The notes below the pieces were generated by a model. The model saw only the letters and a program-made list of their open reading frames with translations, did not search any database and was not told where the DNA came from. This document shows positions 9,701 to 17,683 of a DNA stretch of 64,000 nucleotides, piece by piece (position 1 is the first letter of the stretch; every line of letters begins with the position of its first letter). The stretch covers positions 1 through 64,000 of the forward strand of contig NZ_MQWB01000011.1 of the NCBI RefSeq assembly GCF_002257665.1, in the 5' to 3' direction. A program made the position numbers and the translations under genes. This DNA is from Rubricoccus marinus (GTDB lineage: Bacteria; Bacteroidota; Rhodothermia; Rhodothermales; Rubricoccaceae).

Positions 9701-9976
9701 ATGCCACCCCCCCGAGCCACGGATCCCGACGTCCACCGCCTGTTCCTCAAGGCGGTGGGGACGGTCGTCCGTCGGCGGCGGGAAGCGGTCGGGATGACGC
9801 AGGAGCGTCTGGAGGCGGCGTCGGCGGTTCACGTGACCCACGTGCGCGCGATCGAGGCCGGGCGGCGGAACGCGTCGGGGCTGGTGCTGTGGCAGCTGGC
9901 GCAGGGGCTCGGCGTCTCCTACGGGACGTTCAGCACGGAAGTCGAAGCGGAAGTCGGCGCGTCGCGCGAGGGATAG
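9701..9976 (+). CDS. XRE-family helix-turn-helix regulator
   Basis: A 91-aa protein with a Cro/CI-type HTH across residues 20-75: VVRRRREAVGMTQERLEAAS, then HVRAIEAGRRNASGLVLWQLAQGLGV. It binds DNA as a repressor/activator. It stands alone between a small hypothetical gene and the convergent vapBC operon, in a plasmid-like context, and could control repA or the toxin-antitoxin locus. The target is unknown. The ATG at 9701 is the only plausible start upstream of the HTH. Confidence 0.8.
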   Translation: MPPPRATDPDVHRLFLKAVGTVVRRRREAVGMTQERLEAASAVHVTHVRAIEAGRRNASGLVLWQLAQGLGVSYGTFSTEVEAEVGASREG

Positions 9977-10031
9977 CGGGTCGCCAGAAGCCTTCTGGAG
10001 ACAAACGGTCTCTGGTGGGCGTGAGCCGATG

Positions 10032-10460
10032 CTACACGACGACGAGCCTGCAGGGAGCCTCGGGCGGCATCCGCCGGAAGTCGCGGTCGTTGAACGTGCG
10101 CAGCTCGTCGGCGCCGGCCTTCTCCGCCGCGCGGACGTGGAGCCCGTCGTAGACGGCGCCGCTCAGCAGGTCGAGGGCCGCCATCCGGTCGAGCACGGCG
10201 CGGTAGTCGTCGGCGCCCAGCGGGACGACCTCGGCGAACTGGAGCGCCCCCTCCTCAATCAGGCGGAGGACGGCCGTCGGCGTGAGGCGGGGCCTCAGGG
10301 CCGTGAGCGTCGCGTAGGTCTCGGCGAGCGCGTGCGCGGCGACGACGAGATCGATCTCGCCAGAGGCGGCGCGGTCGAGAGTCGGGGCCGCGCGCCCGTG
10401 GTGGGGGTGCGCTTCGATGAGGCCAGGGACGAGGACGGACGTGTCAGCGAGGACCCTCAC
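10032..10460 (-). CDS. vapC: PIN-domain toxin, VapC-like
   Basis: A 142-aa PIN ribonuclease. The four acidic positions are visible: Asp6 in VLADTSVL, Glu in AAHALAETYATLT, Asp in SGAVYDGLHV and Asp in FNDRDF. VapC toxins cleave tRNA or rRNA in a Mg-dependent manner and are neutralised by the cognate antitoxin. The GTG start at 10460 overlaps the antitoxin stop by 4 nt, the normal vapB-vapC coupling. This is the intact copy; a decayed homologue lies at 31.6-32.3 kb. Confidence 0.88.
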   Translation of the reverse strand: MRVLADTSVLVPGLIEAHPHHGRAAPTLDRAASGEIDLVVAAHALAETYATLTALRPRLTPTAVLRLIEEGALQFAEVVPLGADDYRAVLDRMAALDLLSGAVYDGLHVRAAEKAGADELRTFNDRDFRRMPPEAPCRLVVV

Positions 10461-10780
10461 GCGTCCCGGCCCTCGGCTTCCGAGTCGTCGGCGTCAGGGA
10501 TGTCCACGCCGGCGAGGTGGCCCGTCCGCGCGAGGCGCTGCTCCCGGATAAACGCCACGATGTCTTGGCCGTGCGGGTCGATGGCGCCGGTGTAGACGAG
10601 GCGCCCGTTCTTGCGAACGAGCGGCGGCGCGTCGGGCACGGCGCGGAGCTCGAGCGAGGGCGCGCCGTCGCCGCCGGTGTGGACGTCGAGCGAGATCTCG
10701 GCGCCGGCGCTCAGGCCGAGGCGGTCGCGGAGCGGCTTGGGAATGAGGACGCGGCCGAACTTGTCGATGGTGACGGTCAT
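10457..10780 (-). CDS. vapB: AbrB/SpoVT-type antitoxin, VapB-like
   Basis: 107 aa. Residues 1-25 (VTIDKFGRVLIPKPLRDRLGL) form the swapped-hairpin AbrB DNA-binding domain. The rest is an acidic toxin-binding tail (PDADDSEAEGRDA). It binds VapC and, as usual for the family, should autorepress the operon. The TTGGCAAT repeat pair just upstream is the likely operator. A second, damaged copy at 32.3-32.6 kb has lost about 20 internal residues. Confidence 0.87.
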   Translation of the reverse strand: MTVTIDKFGRVLIPKPLRDRLGLSAGAEISLDVHTGGDGAPSLELRAVPDAPPLVRKNGRLVYTGAIDPHGQDIVAFIREQRLARTGHLAGVDIPDADDSEAEGRDA

Positions 10781-10799
10781 GGCGCGGGCGGGGGTTGGA

Positions 10800-10827
10800 T
10801 TGGCAATGTACGTGCCGCGTTGGCAAT
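10800..10827 (-). promoter_or_regulatory. Putative VapB operator: TTGGCAAT direct repeats
   Basis: TTGGCAAT occurs at 10800-10807 and 10820-10827, exactly 20 bp apart, 20-47 bp upstream of the vapB ATG. The same pair with the same spacing is conserved upstream of the decayed vapB copy (32616-32643), although bases between the repeats differ. This supports a protein-binding or promoter role. Confidence 0.5.
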
Positions 10828-10985
10828 TAGTCTCGATGTGCCTCCTTTCCTGGCGCCCGATGAGCGAGGTTTACCGGGCGCGAGCCGATTTTTCTAAGTC
10901 AGATATGACCCATGAGAATGAGCGCAGCCTTATGGAAACGGAGCGGTACTGATCATCTTGGAGCTCCGTCCGACGATCGCCCCGG

Positions 10986-12107
10986 CTAGTGGACGGTGCT
11001 CGCGAGGTCGAACATGGGCAGGTACATCGCGACGAGGATTCCACCGACTACGAGGCCGAGGAGGACGATGAGCACCGGCTCGACGATGGCGGCGAGCGCG
11101 TCGACCGCCCCATCGGTCTCCTCCTCGTATTTGGCGGCGAGGATGAGGAGCACGTCGTCCAAGCGAGCAGCTTCTTCCCCCGCGGAGAGGAGTTGGATCA
11201 CGAGAGGAGGGAAGAGGGACTCACGGAGGAGAGAGTCTCGGAGTCGGCCTCCCTTCCTCAGTCCGTCAGCTAGGGCTTGCGCCGCATCGGCGGATCGGGG
11301 CGGGGCTCCTGGCCCTGCCGCGAGGTCGAGGGCTTCGACGAGTGGGACCCCGCCGCGCACGAGCGTGCCGACGGTGCGGCAGAAGCGCGCGATGAGGGCT
11401 CCTCGTAGGAGGGGACCGAGGACAGGAAGGCGTAGGAGGAGCCCCTCGATGGTGCGATCTCCCGCAGGCGTTCGTGCCCAGCGCTGCCCCGCGACGGCGA
11501 GGCCCATACCCGCTGCGATGAGCCAAGGCCCTCCAGTAATGAGGGCCTGGCTCGCGGCCAGGACGAACCGCGTGGGACCGGGTAACTCTGCGCCGAAGTC
11601 GGCGAACATGGCTGCGAAGGTGGGGACGACGAACGCGAGCAGGAAGCCGACGGCTCCCCCCGCGACGACGAGCACGACGGCGGGGTAGACGAGGGCCAAG
11701 CGGACGCGGCGACGGAGGGCAGCGGCGCGTTCGAGATACCCTGCGAGGCGGTTCAGCACATCGGGGAGCACGCCCGCCGTTTCACCGACGCGCACGAGTT
11801 GAACGTAGAGCGGGTCGAACACGAGCGGGTACCGGGCGAAACTGGCCGCGAGCCCGGCTCCACTCTCGACCCCCTCTCGCACGCCTCGGGCAGCCCCCTG
11901 GAGGGTGCCGGTGAATTGGTCCTCAAGGGTTCGTAGGGCGTCCGTGATCGGGAGGCGGGCGGTCACCATGACCGCGAGCCCTCGGCTGAAATCGGCGACG
12001 GATTTCGGTGATGGCCGACGCCGCCATGAGGCGGTGGGAGGGGCGACCTTAGAGGCTGTGGCGACGACGGCCCGAGCGGACGGCAGCGCGATGACGGGTC
12101 TGCTCAT
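10986..12107 (-). CDS. gspF: Type II secretion/type IV pilus inner-membrane platform protein GspF/PilC
   Basis: 373 aa from the ATG at 12107, which overlaps the preceding stop as ATGA. It has two GspF domains: residues about 45-165, ending in a strong TM (VYPAVVLVVAGGAVGFLLAF), and about 235-360, with PVLGPLLRGALIARFCRTVGTLVRGGVPLVEAL and a final TM (VEPVLIVLLGLVVGGILVAMYLP). A third TM lies near residue 205. GspF couples the cytoplasmic ATPase to pseudopilus assembly. It is the last gene of the 10.5-kb operon that begins with gspE at 21543. Confidence 0.92.
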   Translation of the reverse strand: MSRPVIALPSARAVVATASKVAPPTASWRRRPSPKSVADFSRGLAVMVTARLPITDALRTLEDQFTGTLQGAARGVREGVESGAGLAASFARYPLVFDPLYVQLVRVGETAGVLPDVLNRLAGYLERAAALRRRVRLALVYPAVVLVVAGGAVGFLLAFVVPTFAAMFADFGAELPGPTRFVLAASQALITGGPWLIAAGMGLAVAGQRWARTPAGDRTIEGLLLRLPVLGPLLRGALIARFCRTVGTLVRGGVPLVEALDLAAGPGAPPRSADAAQALADGLRKGGRLRDSLLRESLFPPLVIQLLSAGEEAARLDDVLLILAAKYEEETDGAVDALAAIVEPVLIVLLGLVVGGILVAMYLPMFDLASTVH

Positions 12108-14275
12108 GGGTGTGATGGGCCCAGGCTGGCAGTCGATGCCCGGATGCAGGCCGTTGTACCGACGGTGAGTCGCCGCGATCGGGTGCGCACCGACGCGACC
12201 GTGAGCGCCACGTCGGTACAAAAGGAGCCCCTGGGGGCGAAGCGCAGCCCTTCGATGGAAACACCCGGTCCGTTGACCTTCCGGCCCTCGCGGAGGAGGA
12301 CGCCGTCCGACAGGTGGTACTCGACCGTGCGGGCCGAGTCGTCTGGCGTAGCGATATGGAGGCGAGTGCCTCCGAGGTGGGTGAGCGGGAGTTCCGTCGA
12401 TACCATGAGGTCCGCCGATACCATCTCGAGCGTGGTCGCGGCGGTGGAGGCGAGCTCGGTGTTGTCGCGCCACGTGGCGGCCTGCTGTGAGAGGGTGACG
12501 ACGATGGCTACGGCGATCGAGACGGTGAGGAGGGTGAGCGAGGCGCCGACGGAGAGCTCGACGAGAGAGAAGCCGGCGTCGGACTGAGCGGCCGGGCTGC
12601 CGAGAGGTCGGCGAGGGGTGGGGTACCGGGGGGGGCATTGGGGGAGAGCCCTGTACGCCCCGCGCCTCGTGGCGCCTTCCACACGCGGACGTGCGTAATG
12701 AGAAGAGGACCTTGTGTCGTGGTCACCGTCGAGATGATCCAGCCGTCTTTCAGTTCTGAGGGCGCGTGCGCAGCTGAGTAAGGCAGAGAGTCGGCCATGA
12801 ACCGAGCCTCTTCGGTGATGGATTGTGCGAGCGCGAGGGCGGCCGTCCGGTCCTGACCGTCGGCGCGGGCGACGGACCACGAGAACGCGGCGCCGAGCGG
12901 GAGGAGCGCGATGGCGAGAAGCGCGAGGGAGACCGCGGCCTCGGTCAGAGTAAAGCCTGCCTCGGGATCGCTCAGACTGTGGGTCGTCGGGGAGTGAGCG
13001 GCGGTCGGCGGTGAGGGCGACAGCCGTGCCGGGGGCGGCGACGCCGAACGGGACGGCGCGGGGCGGAAGGGAACGCGCGTCGAAGCGCCCCGAGCGGAGC
13101 CAGTTGACATAGGTAGCGGGGGAGTCGTAGAAGCGGAGTTGCCACACGACGGTGGGGCCGGTTATGGTGCCTTGGATGTCGGCACGGTCGGCGCTGTACA
13201 CGCCGCCTCGTACGTGGGCGCGCGGCGAGACCGCGACCGTTCCACGGCCGGGACCATCTGGAGCGTAGGCGGCGACGCCGTCGAGCGTGGATCCGTCGCC
13301 GATTTCCACCTCGGCGTCTACCACGCCCAGAGCGACGGCGGAGGAGGGGTAGCGAAGCGCCGCACCTGGACCGACCCGGACCGAGCGCCCTGCGAGGAGA
13401 TGGAGCGACGCGGTGACGGCGCCTCGGGTCGTCGCGGACTGTCGGCCGTAGGCGAGGGCAGGGCCTCCAGCGATGGGGCCTGTCAGTCTCACCTCTCCAC
13501 CTGCGGCGATACGCACGTACGGAGGCAGCGTGAGAGGCCCGACGATGTCGACGTCGCCGCCCGCGACGATCCATAGGTCGCGCGAGTCGGAGCGGGGTAG
13601 GTCTCGTGCACGAATCGTGAGGTCGCCGAAGGACGAGAGGACGAGAGCCGAGTCCCCATCGGACGATGGGGTAGCGCCGTGGAGAACGGCTTCGAGTCGC
13701 TGTTGCGTCGCTGACGCCACCGGGAGGGTAATGGGCCGCGCGGTCGTGGTCGTCTCTGCGGCTCCGTCATGACGAGGGGCATTGGGGCGGCGTGGGAGGT
13801 CGCCGTACTGGATGCCCGCGGGGCCGGTGAGGATGGTGCCCTCGACGACAGCATCACCGGCGAGGACGAGCGGGGTGGAGGGGTCACCGAGGACGAGGGC
13901 GTACCGGGTCGCCTCGCCAGGCGGGGCACCGATGAGCGAGCGGACCTGGGACCTCGCGCGGCCCGTCTGGCCTGAGGCGTTGACGAGGAGAAACACCCCG
14001 AAGGGTTCGAGGGTCGCGCGCGAGCGGATGCGCGGCCCGAGGGGCACCTCGAACGAGTCTGTCGGCTGGTCAGGCGTCGCCTCGGCGTACGCGAGGTCCA
14101 GGGCCGCCTCGGCGGCGTAGCGGGCCTGGAGCCGGTCGGACCGTTGGACGGAGGCCTGACGACCGGCAAGGTCGACGACGAGAACGCTTCCGACCAAGAG
14201 CGACAGGAGCGTGATGAGAAGGAGGACGCTGGGGAGACCGAAACCGGCTTCGGAGTCCGCGATAGGGGGGCTCAC
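12104..14275 (-). CDS. Continuous frame carrying a PilX-like and a GspJ-like prepilin, no stop between
   Basis: From GTG 14275 the frame is open for 723 residues. Residues 1-35 hold a class-III leader and TM (SEAGFGLPSVLLLITLLSLL), followed by about 400 residues of a surface-type minor pilin (PilX/GspK-position protein) rich in beta repeats. The last about 180 residues are a separate prepilin (SDAGFSLVELSVG then a TM) resembling GspJ/PilW, which on its own could start at GTG 12682. Between them (about 12700-12980) this frame encodes a non-protein-like Arg-rich stretch, while a different frame encodes a third prepilin. Either there are three genes and stop codons have been lost (an 8-G run at 12628-12635 is a candidate indel site), or a real fusion exists. 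It sits between the peptidase and gspF. Confidence 0.65.
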   Translation of the reverse strand: MSPPIADSEAGFGLPSVLLLITLLSLLVGSVLVVDLAGRQASVQRSDRLQARYAAEAALDLAYAEATPDQPTDSFEVPLGPRIRSRATLEPFGVFLLVNASGQTGRARSQVRSLIGAPPGEATRYALVLGDPSTPLVLAGDAVVEGTILTGPAGIQYGDLPRRPNAPRHDGAAETTTTARPITLPVASATQQRLEAVLHGATPSSDGDSALVLSSFGDLTIRARDLPRSDSRDLWIVAGGDVDIVGPLTLPPYVRIAAGGEVRLTGPIAGGPALAYGRQSATTRGAVTASLHLLAGRSVRVGPGAALRYPSSAVALGVVDAEVEIGDGSTLDGVAAYAPDGPGRGTVAVSPRAHVRGGVYSADRADIQGTITGPTVVWQLRFYDSPATYVNWLRSGRFDARSLPPRAVPFGVAAPGTAVALTADRRSLPDDPQSERSRGRLYSDRGRGLPRASRHRAPPARRRVLVVRRPRRRSGPDGRPRARTIHHRRGSVHGRLSALLSCARALRTERRLDHLDGDHDTRSSSHYARPRVEGATRRGAYRALPQCPPRYPTPRRPLGSPAAQSDAGFSLVELSVGASLTLLTVSIAVAIVVTLSQQAATWRDNTELASTAATTLEMVSADLMVSTELPLTHLGGTRLHIATPDDSARTVEYHLSDGVLLREGRKVNGPGVSIEGLRFAPRGSFCTDVALTVASVRTRSRRLTVGTTACIRASTASLGPSHP
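12508..13110 (-). CDS. Minor pseudopilin (GspI-like), overlapping frame
   Basis: Up to 200 aa in a frame shifted relative to the enclosing ORF. The clear prepilin motif LSDPEAGFTLTEAAVSLALLAIALLPLG, with Glu5 after the cleavage site, marks the true gene region (12983 to about 12640). The downstream segment DGQDRTAALALAQSITEEARFMADSLP resembles GspI/PilV. The ATG at 13110 leaves a 50-residue leader, which is unusually long, and the end overlaps the next prepilin out of frame. Both oddities suggest indels at the gene junctions. It is a minor tip pseudopilin by position and motif. Confidence 0.6.
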   Translation of the reverse strand: MSTGSARGASTRVPFRPAPSRSASPPPARLSPSPPTAAHSPTTHSLSDPEAGFTLTEAAVSLALLAIALLPLGAAFSWSVARADGQDRTAALALAQSITEEARFMADSLPYSAAHAPSELKDGWIISTVTTTQGPLLITHVRVWKAPRGAGRTGLSPNAPPGTPPLADLSAARPLSPTPASLSSSSPSAPRSPSSPSRSP

Positions 14276-15069
14276 GGGAAGGGTCCGTGCGGCCACACGG
14301 CGATCCACAGGGTGGCGCCGACCAGGAGGGAGGGCACGAACGGAACGGGCTGATGGCGCGACAGCCGACCGGTGGCGAGCCCGACGGCTCCGGCGAGGCC
14401 TGCGACGAGGATGCCCAGGTAGAGGGCCCACAACGCGTACCAACCGAGGGCGAGCCCGAGAACGGCGAGGAGCTTGGCGTCACCGAGCCCGAACCCCGGT
14501 CGGCCGAACGCGATGCTCCCGAGCCCACGAAGGGCGAGGGCGACGGCCGCGGCGGCGACGGCCGCGACGAGGCGGCTTGGTAGCCACGCCGGTGCCAAAG
14601 CGACCAGAACGATGAGAACGAGAGCCCCTGCCGAGAGCGAGAGTCGGTCTGGAACGGTGCCGTGGCGGAGATCGGTAACGGTGGCAACGAGCGTGGCCGC
14701 GAAGCCGATAAACGCGACGACCGCCCAGACGAAGGCGCCCCCCCCGACGGGACCGGTGCTGGAGACCGTGGGGAGGAGGGGGGCTAGCGACGCCGCGCGC
14801 GATGCGACTGCCACGAACGCCAGAGCTGCAGCGACCTCGACGAATGGGTACTGGAGCGGGACTCGCGCATCGCAGTGCCTACACCTGCCGCGGAGAAGGC
14901 CGTAGCTGACGAGAGGGATGAGGTCTCGCCACGCGAGGGCATGGCTGCAGGCGGGGCACGCGGAGCGTGGCGACAGGGAGCGCCGCTGTGGAAGCCGGTA
15001 GGCGGCGACGTTGAGGAAGCTGCCGAAGACGAGGCCGAGCACGGCCACGCTGGCGAGAGCCGGCGCCAT
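14272..15069 (-). CDS. pilD: Prepilin peptidase / N-methyltransferase (A24 family)
   Basis: 265 aa from the ATG at 15069. The N-terminal domain has the FGSFLNVAAYRLP motif and two Cys pairs (CPAC and CRHC) that bind zinc in GspO/PilD. The aspartic protease motifs TDLRHGTVPD and GLGDAK supply the two catalytic Asp residues. Seven or eight TM helices are apparent. It cleaves and N-methylates the pseudopilins encoded on either side. The start overlaps the pseudopilin stop by 1 nt (TGATG), so translation is coupled. A bifunctional PilD is expected. Confidence 0.92.
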   Translation of the reverse strand: MAPALASVAVLGLVFGSFLNVAAYRLPQRRSLSPRSACPACSHALAWRDLIPLVSYGLLRGRCRHCDARVPLQYPFVEVAAALAFVAVASRAASLAPLLPTVSSTGPVGGGAFVWAVVAFIGFAATLVATVTDLRHGTVPDRLSLSAGALVLIVLVALAPAWLPSRLVAAVAAAAVALALRGLGSIAFGRPGFGLGDAKLLAVLGLALGWYALWALYLGILVAGLAGAVGLATGRLSRHQPVPFVPSLLVGATLWIAVWPHGPFP

Positions 15070-15488
15070 CAGTCGGGGACGCGCTCGCGGACGACGCCCG
15101 ATTCGCTGACCTCCCACACGTTGAACGTGCCGTCCTTGTCGAAGTCGACGACGGAGGTGGCGGTGGCGGTGAAGCCGCGGTCGTCGGCGCGCTCGACCGC
15201 GATGACGTAGCGTGCGGAGCCTCCCTGAGAGACGAGGGGGGTCTGCTCGAAGCCGATGAGGCCAGGAGACGAGGCGTACACGTCGTTCTGGTAGAGGTAG
15301 CCCTGTTCGAGGGAGTAGACCTGCTTGAGCATCAGTTTGGCCTCGGTCTTCTTGGCGTCTGCCGTGACGTTCATGAACCGGGGGATGGCCAGAAGGGCGA
15401 GGATGCCGACGATCACGAGGACGACCATCAGCTCGGTGAGAGAGAACCCGGCTTCGGGGGTGTCGTGAGAGCGGGGGGGAGTGGTCAC
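15069..15488 (-). CDS. Major pseudopilin/type IV pilin-like protein
   Basis: 139 aa from GTG 15488. The leader is 14 residues, ending EAG, followed by FSLTELMVVLVIVGILALLAIPRF, the canonical class-III motif with Glu5. The body (KKTEAKLMLKQVYSLEQGYLYQNDVYA) is GspG/PilA-like. The segment DFDKDGTFNVWEV near the C-terminus resembles the Asp-rich calcium site of GspG-type major pseudopilins. It is matured by the adjacent PilD. It is the most pilin-like product of the operon and probably the main subunit. Confidence 0.88.
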   Translation of the reverse strand: MTTPPRSHDTPEAGFSLTELMVVLVIVGILALLAIPRFMNVTADAKKTEAKLMLKQVYSLEQGYLYQNDVYASSPGLIGFEQTPLVSQGGSARYVIAVERADDRGFTATATSVVDFDKDGTFNVWEVSESGVVRERVPD

Positions 15489-15492
15489 GGGG

Positions 15493-16050
15493 TTAGAGGG
15501 AGAGCGTGAAAGGGGAGCCGCTGAAGGTGAGATGGGCTTCGCCGTCGCCGACGCGCTGGAGCGTGGCCCCAGCGAGGGTGTCGCCCGGTGCGAGGAGGTG
15601 AACCGTCCCTTCCATGTCCGCGATGAGTGCACGGCGGCCGACGACGCCGCGAAGCGCTAGCGGCGGCGGGGGCTCGGCGTACGGCTCGGGCTGCCAGCCG
15701 AAGGGCGGCTCGTACGACGGGGTCGCCGGAGAGGCTTGAGGGGGCGTGTCTGCACCAGGGGCCGTGCCGCCAGGCGAGACGTTCGCCCCGCTGGTGGTGG
15801 GATCCCAGGTGACCGTGTGGTCTGGCGAGGAGAAGGCCAGCGGCTCGAACGGGTCGGGGTACCCCACGCCGAAGAGGGGGCGCGAACTGCGCTGATGGAC
15901 CGGGACAGGAGGCGCGGCGACCTCATCGTCGGCAGAGGCAGAGAGGCCCCGAGCGACGAGGCTGGCGTTGTATCCCCAGAGCGCGAGGGCGGTGACGGTC
16001 AGGAACACGAGGGGCCCTTTGCGCTCAGTGCGTGGAGGAGAAGCGGTCAT
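15493..16050 (-). CDS. GspC/PilP-like secretin-coupling protein
   Basis: 185 aa. A single N-terminal TM (GPLVFLTVTALALWGYNASL) is followed by a Pro-rich periplasmic linker (residues about 90-125) and a small C-terminal HR-like beta domain (LRGVVGRRALIADMEGTVHLLAPGDTLAGATL), which matches GspC/PilP proteins that link the inner-membrane platform to the secretin. It ends 4 bp before the pseudopilin GTG and starts overlapping the GspM-like gene (ATGA). Assignment rests on architecture and gene order rather than strong motifs. Confidence 0.7.
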   Translation of the reverse strand: MTASPPRTERKGPLVFLTVTALALWGYNASLVARGLSASADDEVAAPPVPVHQRSSRPLFGVGYPDPFEPLAFSSPDHTVTWDPTTSGANVSPGGTAPGADTPPQASPATPSYEPPFGWQPEPYAEPPPPLALRGVVGRRALIADMEGTVHLLAPGDTLAGATLQRVGDGEAHLTFSGSPFTLSL

Positions 16051-16487
16051 GGACGTGATGGAGCGCCAGAGAGTATGATGACGGCCTCGGCAGCGGCTGA
16101 GGCATCGTCAGTGGCGCGGATATCGACCGACCGCACGGATGCTTGGGCTTCGATGGTGTCGACGAAGCGCCCGATGGATGGGAAGCTGCCCTGCACGACG
16201 GCTTCGAAGGATGCGTCGGACCCATCGCTGGGACCCGAGGGGCGCCACCTGGAGAGGCCAACTCCAGTTGTCGCCGATGCGGCTCGGACGCCGTCGAGCA
16301 GGGCACCGGGCTCGGCAGGGCGTGATGGTGGCGCTGCAGTGATGGTCGGAGTCTCGGGGGGAATTGCGCGGTCGGCGTCGGCAGCGGCCGTGAGGCGAGG
16401 AATCGCGACGGACCACAGGACGAGGACTGCACCCACCGCCGTGGCGATGGGTGCCCATTCCCAAAGATGGAGGCGTGTCTGGGTCAT
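16047..16487 (-). CDS. GspM/PilO-like platform protein
   Basis: 146 aa. One N-terminal TM (WAPIATAVGAVLVLWSVAIP) is followed by a ferredoxin-like periplasmic domain (SFEAVVQGSFPSIGRFVDTIEAQASVRSVDIRA is the typical PilO strand-helix-strand). It partners with the GspL-like protein upstream, with which it overlaps by 4 nt. It is shorter than canonical PilO (about 200 aa) and lacks a clear coiled coil. Confidence 0.72.
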   Translation of the reverse strand: MTQTRLHLWEWAPIATAVGAVLVLWSVAIPRLTAAADADRAIPPETPTITAAPPSRPAEPGALLDGVRAASATTGVGLSRWRPSGPSDGSDASFEAVVQGSFPSIGRFVDTIEAQASVRSVDIRATDDASAAAEAVIILSGAPSRP

Positions 16488-17683
16488 GGTGCGAACCGTG
16501 CGGAGACCTCGAACCGGAAGGGGGAGCCGGGCTGGCCCTGTGCGGAAGCGTCGGTGAGCCGCGCGTCTAGGAGGCGTGCGTCGCGCTGCAGGCCGCTGAG
16601 AACGTCCGAGAGACCGTCGGGGCTGAGTGATACGCCTGTGAGGATGACCGAGTCATCCGACGTGGGATCAAGGCGGAGCGAGCGGAGCCAGACGCCGGGA
16701 GGGATGGCGCGTCCGATGCGGTCGAGCGAGGGCGCGAGGCGTGCGCTGGACGCGGCGCGTGCGGCGACGGGCGCCGGGGCTGTCACGACGTCCTCGGCTG
16801 GTGTGGGAGCGAGGGCCAGAGAGACTGCGAGAACAACGAACGTGAGAGCCGCGATGGCGAGGACGCGCCGGAGGGCGGCGTCGCGAACGGGTGCGGAGGC
16901 GCCCTCGTGCGCGATTTCAGGAGCGAGAAGGTTGAGCGAGTCCGCTCCGCCGGACGCGGCGAGGATGGCGAGTGCGACCGAAGCCGCGAAGGCAGGAGAG
17001 GAGTCTGCCAGGCCTCGCGACGTATCTGGAGCGTTGGGGCCGGTGACAAGGGCGGGCTCGCCCAGCCGAGAAGCCTCGCGGAGCGCGTCTCCGGGTGCAG
17101 ACGGTCCAGCGTAGTACTCGACGGCGAGGGTGCCGCTGTCGTCGCGGACGAGGGCCACGCCCTCGGCTGAGCCCGCATACGCGACGGCGCCGTTCGAGGG
17201 AGCGACCACGTCCAGGTCGGGACCGAACGGGAGGACGCCCGCAAGGGGGATGCCCGCGGTGCGGAAGAGGTCACACAGGCTGTCGACGGCGGCGTTGCGG
17301 ATGGCGGCGACGTACCAGCGCGAGGCGGTGTCCGAGACGCGTACCGGCGCGGCGCGAACGGCGAACGCGCCGAGGTCGATGCCCTCGGGGAGTTGGCTGC
17401 CGAGGACGCCCTCGGCCCATCCGGGCGTCAGCGGCGGCTCGGGGCCGTCTACGACGGTGAGGCGAAGCGCTGACGCGGGGGCGTGGACGTACACGAGCCG
17501 CGGAATGCTGCGCCCAGCGGCGACGCGCAGGGCGGCCGGCACGTCGCCGCTCTCGATGGGGACGGAGACGGTCCGGCGGATGGAGACGCCTCCGCGTTCG
17601 TGAGCGAGTTCGGCCCAGCGGACGGCGGTAGGCTCAATGTGCACCCCGACGACGCGGGGCCGCGCGGCGAGGGGGGGCGTCAT
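16484..17683 (-). CDS. gspL: GspL-like protein (PilM and PilN modules in one chain)
   Basis: 399 aa from the ATG at 17683. Residues 1-250 have an actin-like PilM/GspL cytoplasmic fold (VVGVHIEPTAVRWAELA, then IRNAAVDSLCDLFRTAGIPLAGV). A TM (VLAIAALTFVVLAVSLAL) lies near residue 285. The periplasmic tail (PPGVWLRSLRLDPTSDDSVILTGVSLSPDGLSDVLSGLQ) is PilN-like. This organisation is that of GspL in type II secretion systems, which recruits the GspE ATPase. Overlapping starts and stops with its neighbours show translational coupling. Confidence 0.82.
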   Translation of the reverse strand: MTPPLAARPRVVGVHIEPTAVRWAELAHERGGVSIRRTVSVPIESGDVPAALRVAAGRSIPRLVYVHAPASALRLTVVDGPEPPLTPGWAEGVLGSQLPEGIDLGAFAVRAAPVRVSDTASRWYVAAIRNAAVDSLCDLFRTAGIPLAGVLPFGPDLDVVAPSNGAVAYAGSAEGVALVRDDSGTLAVEYYAGPSAPGDALREASRLGEPALVTGPNAPDTSRGLADSSPAFAASVALAILAASGGADSLNLLAPEIAHEGASAPVRDAALRRVLAIAALTFVVLAVSLALAPTPAEDVVTAPAPVAARAASSARLAPSLDRIGRAIPPGVWLRSLRLDPTSDDSVILTGVSLSPDGLSDVLSGLQRDARLLDARLTDASAQGQPGSPFRFEVSARFAP

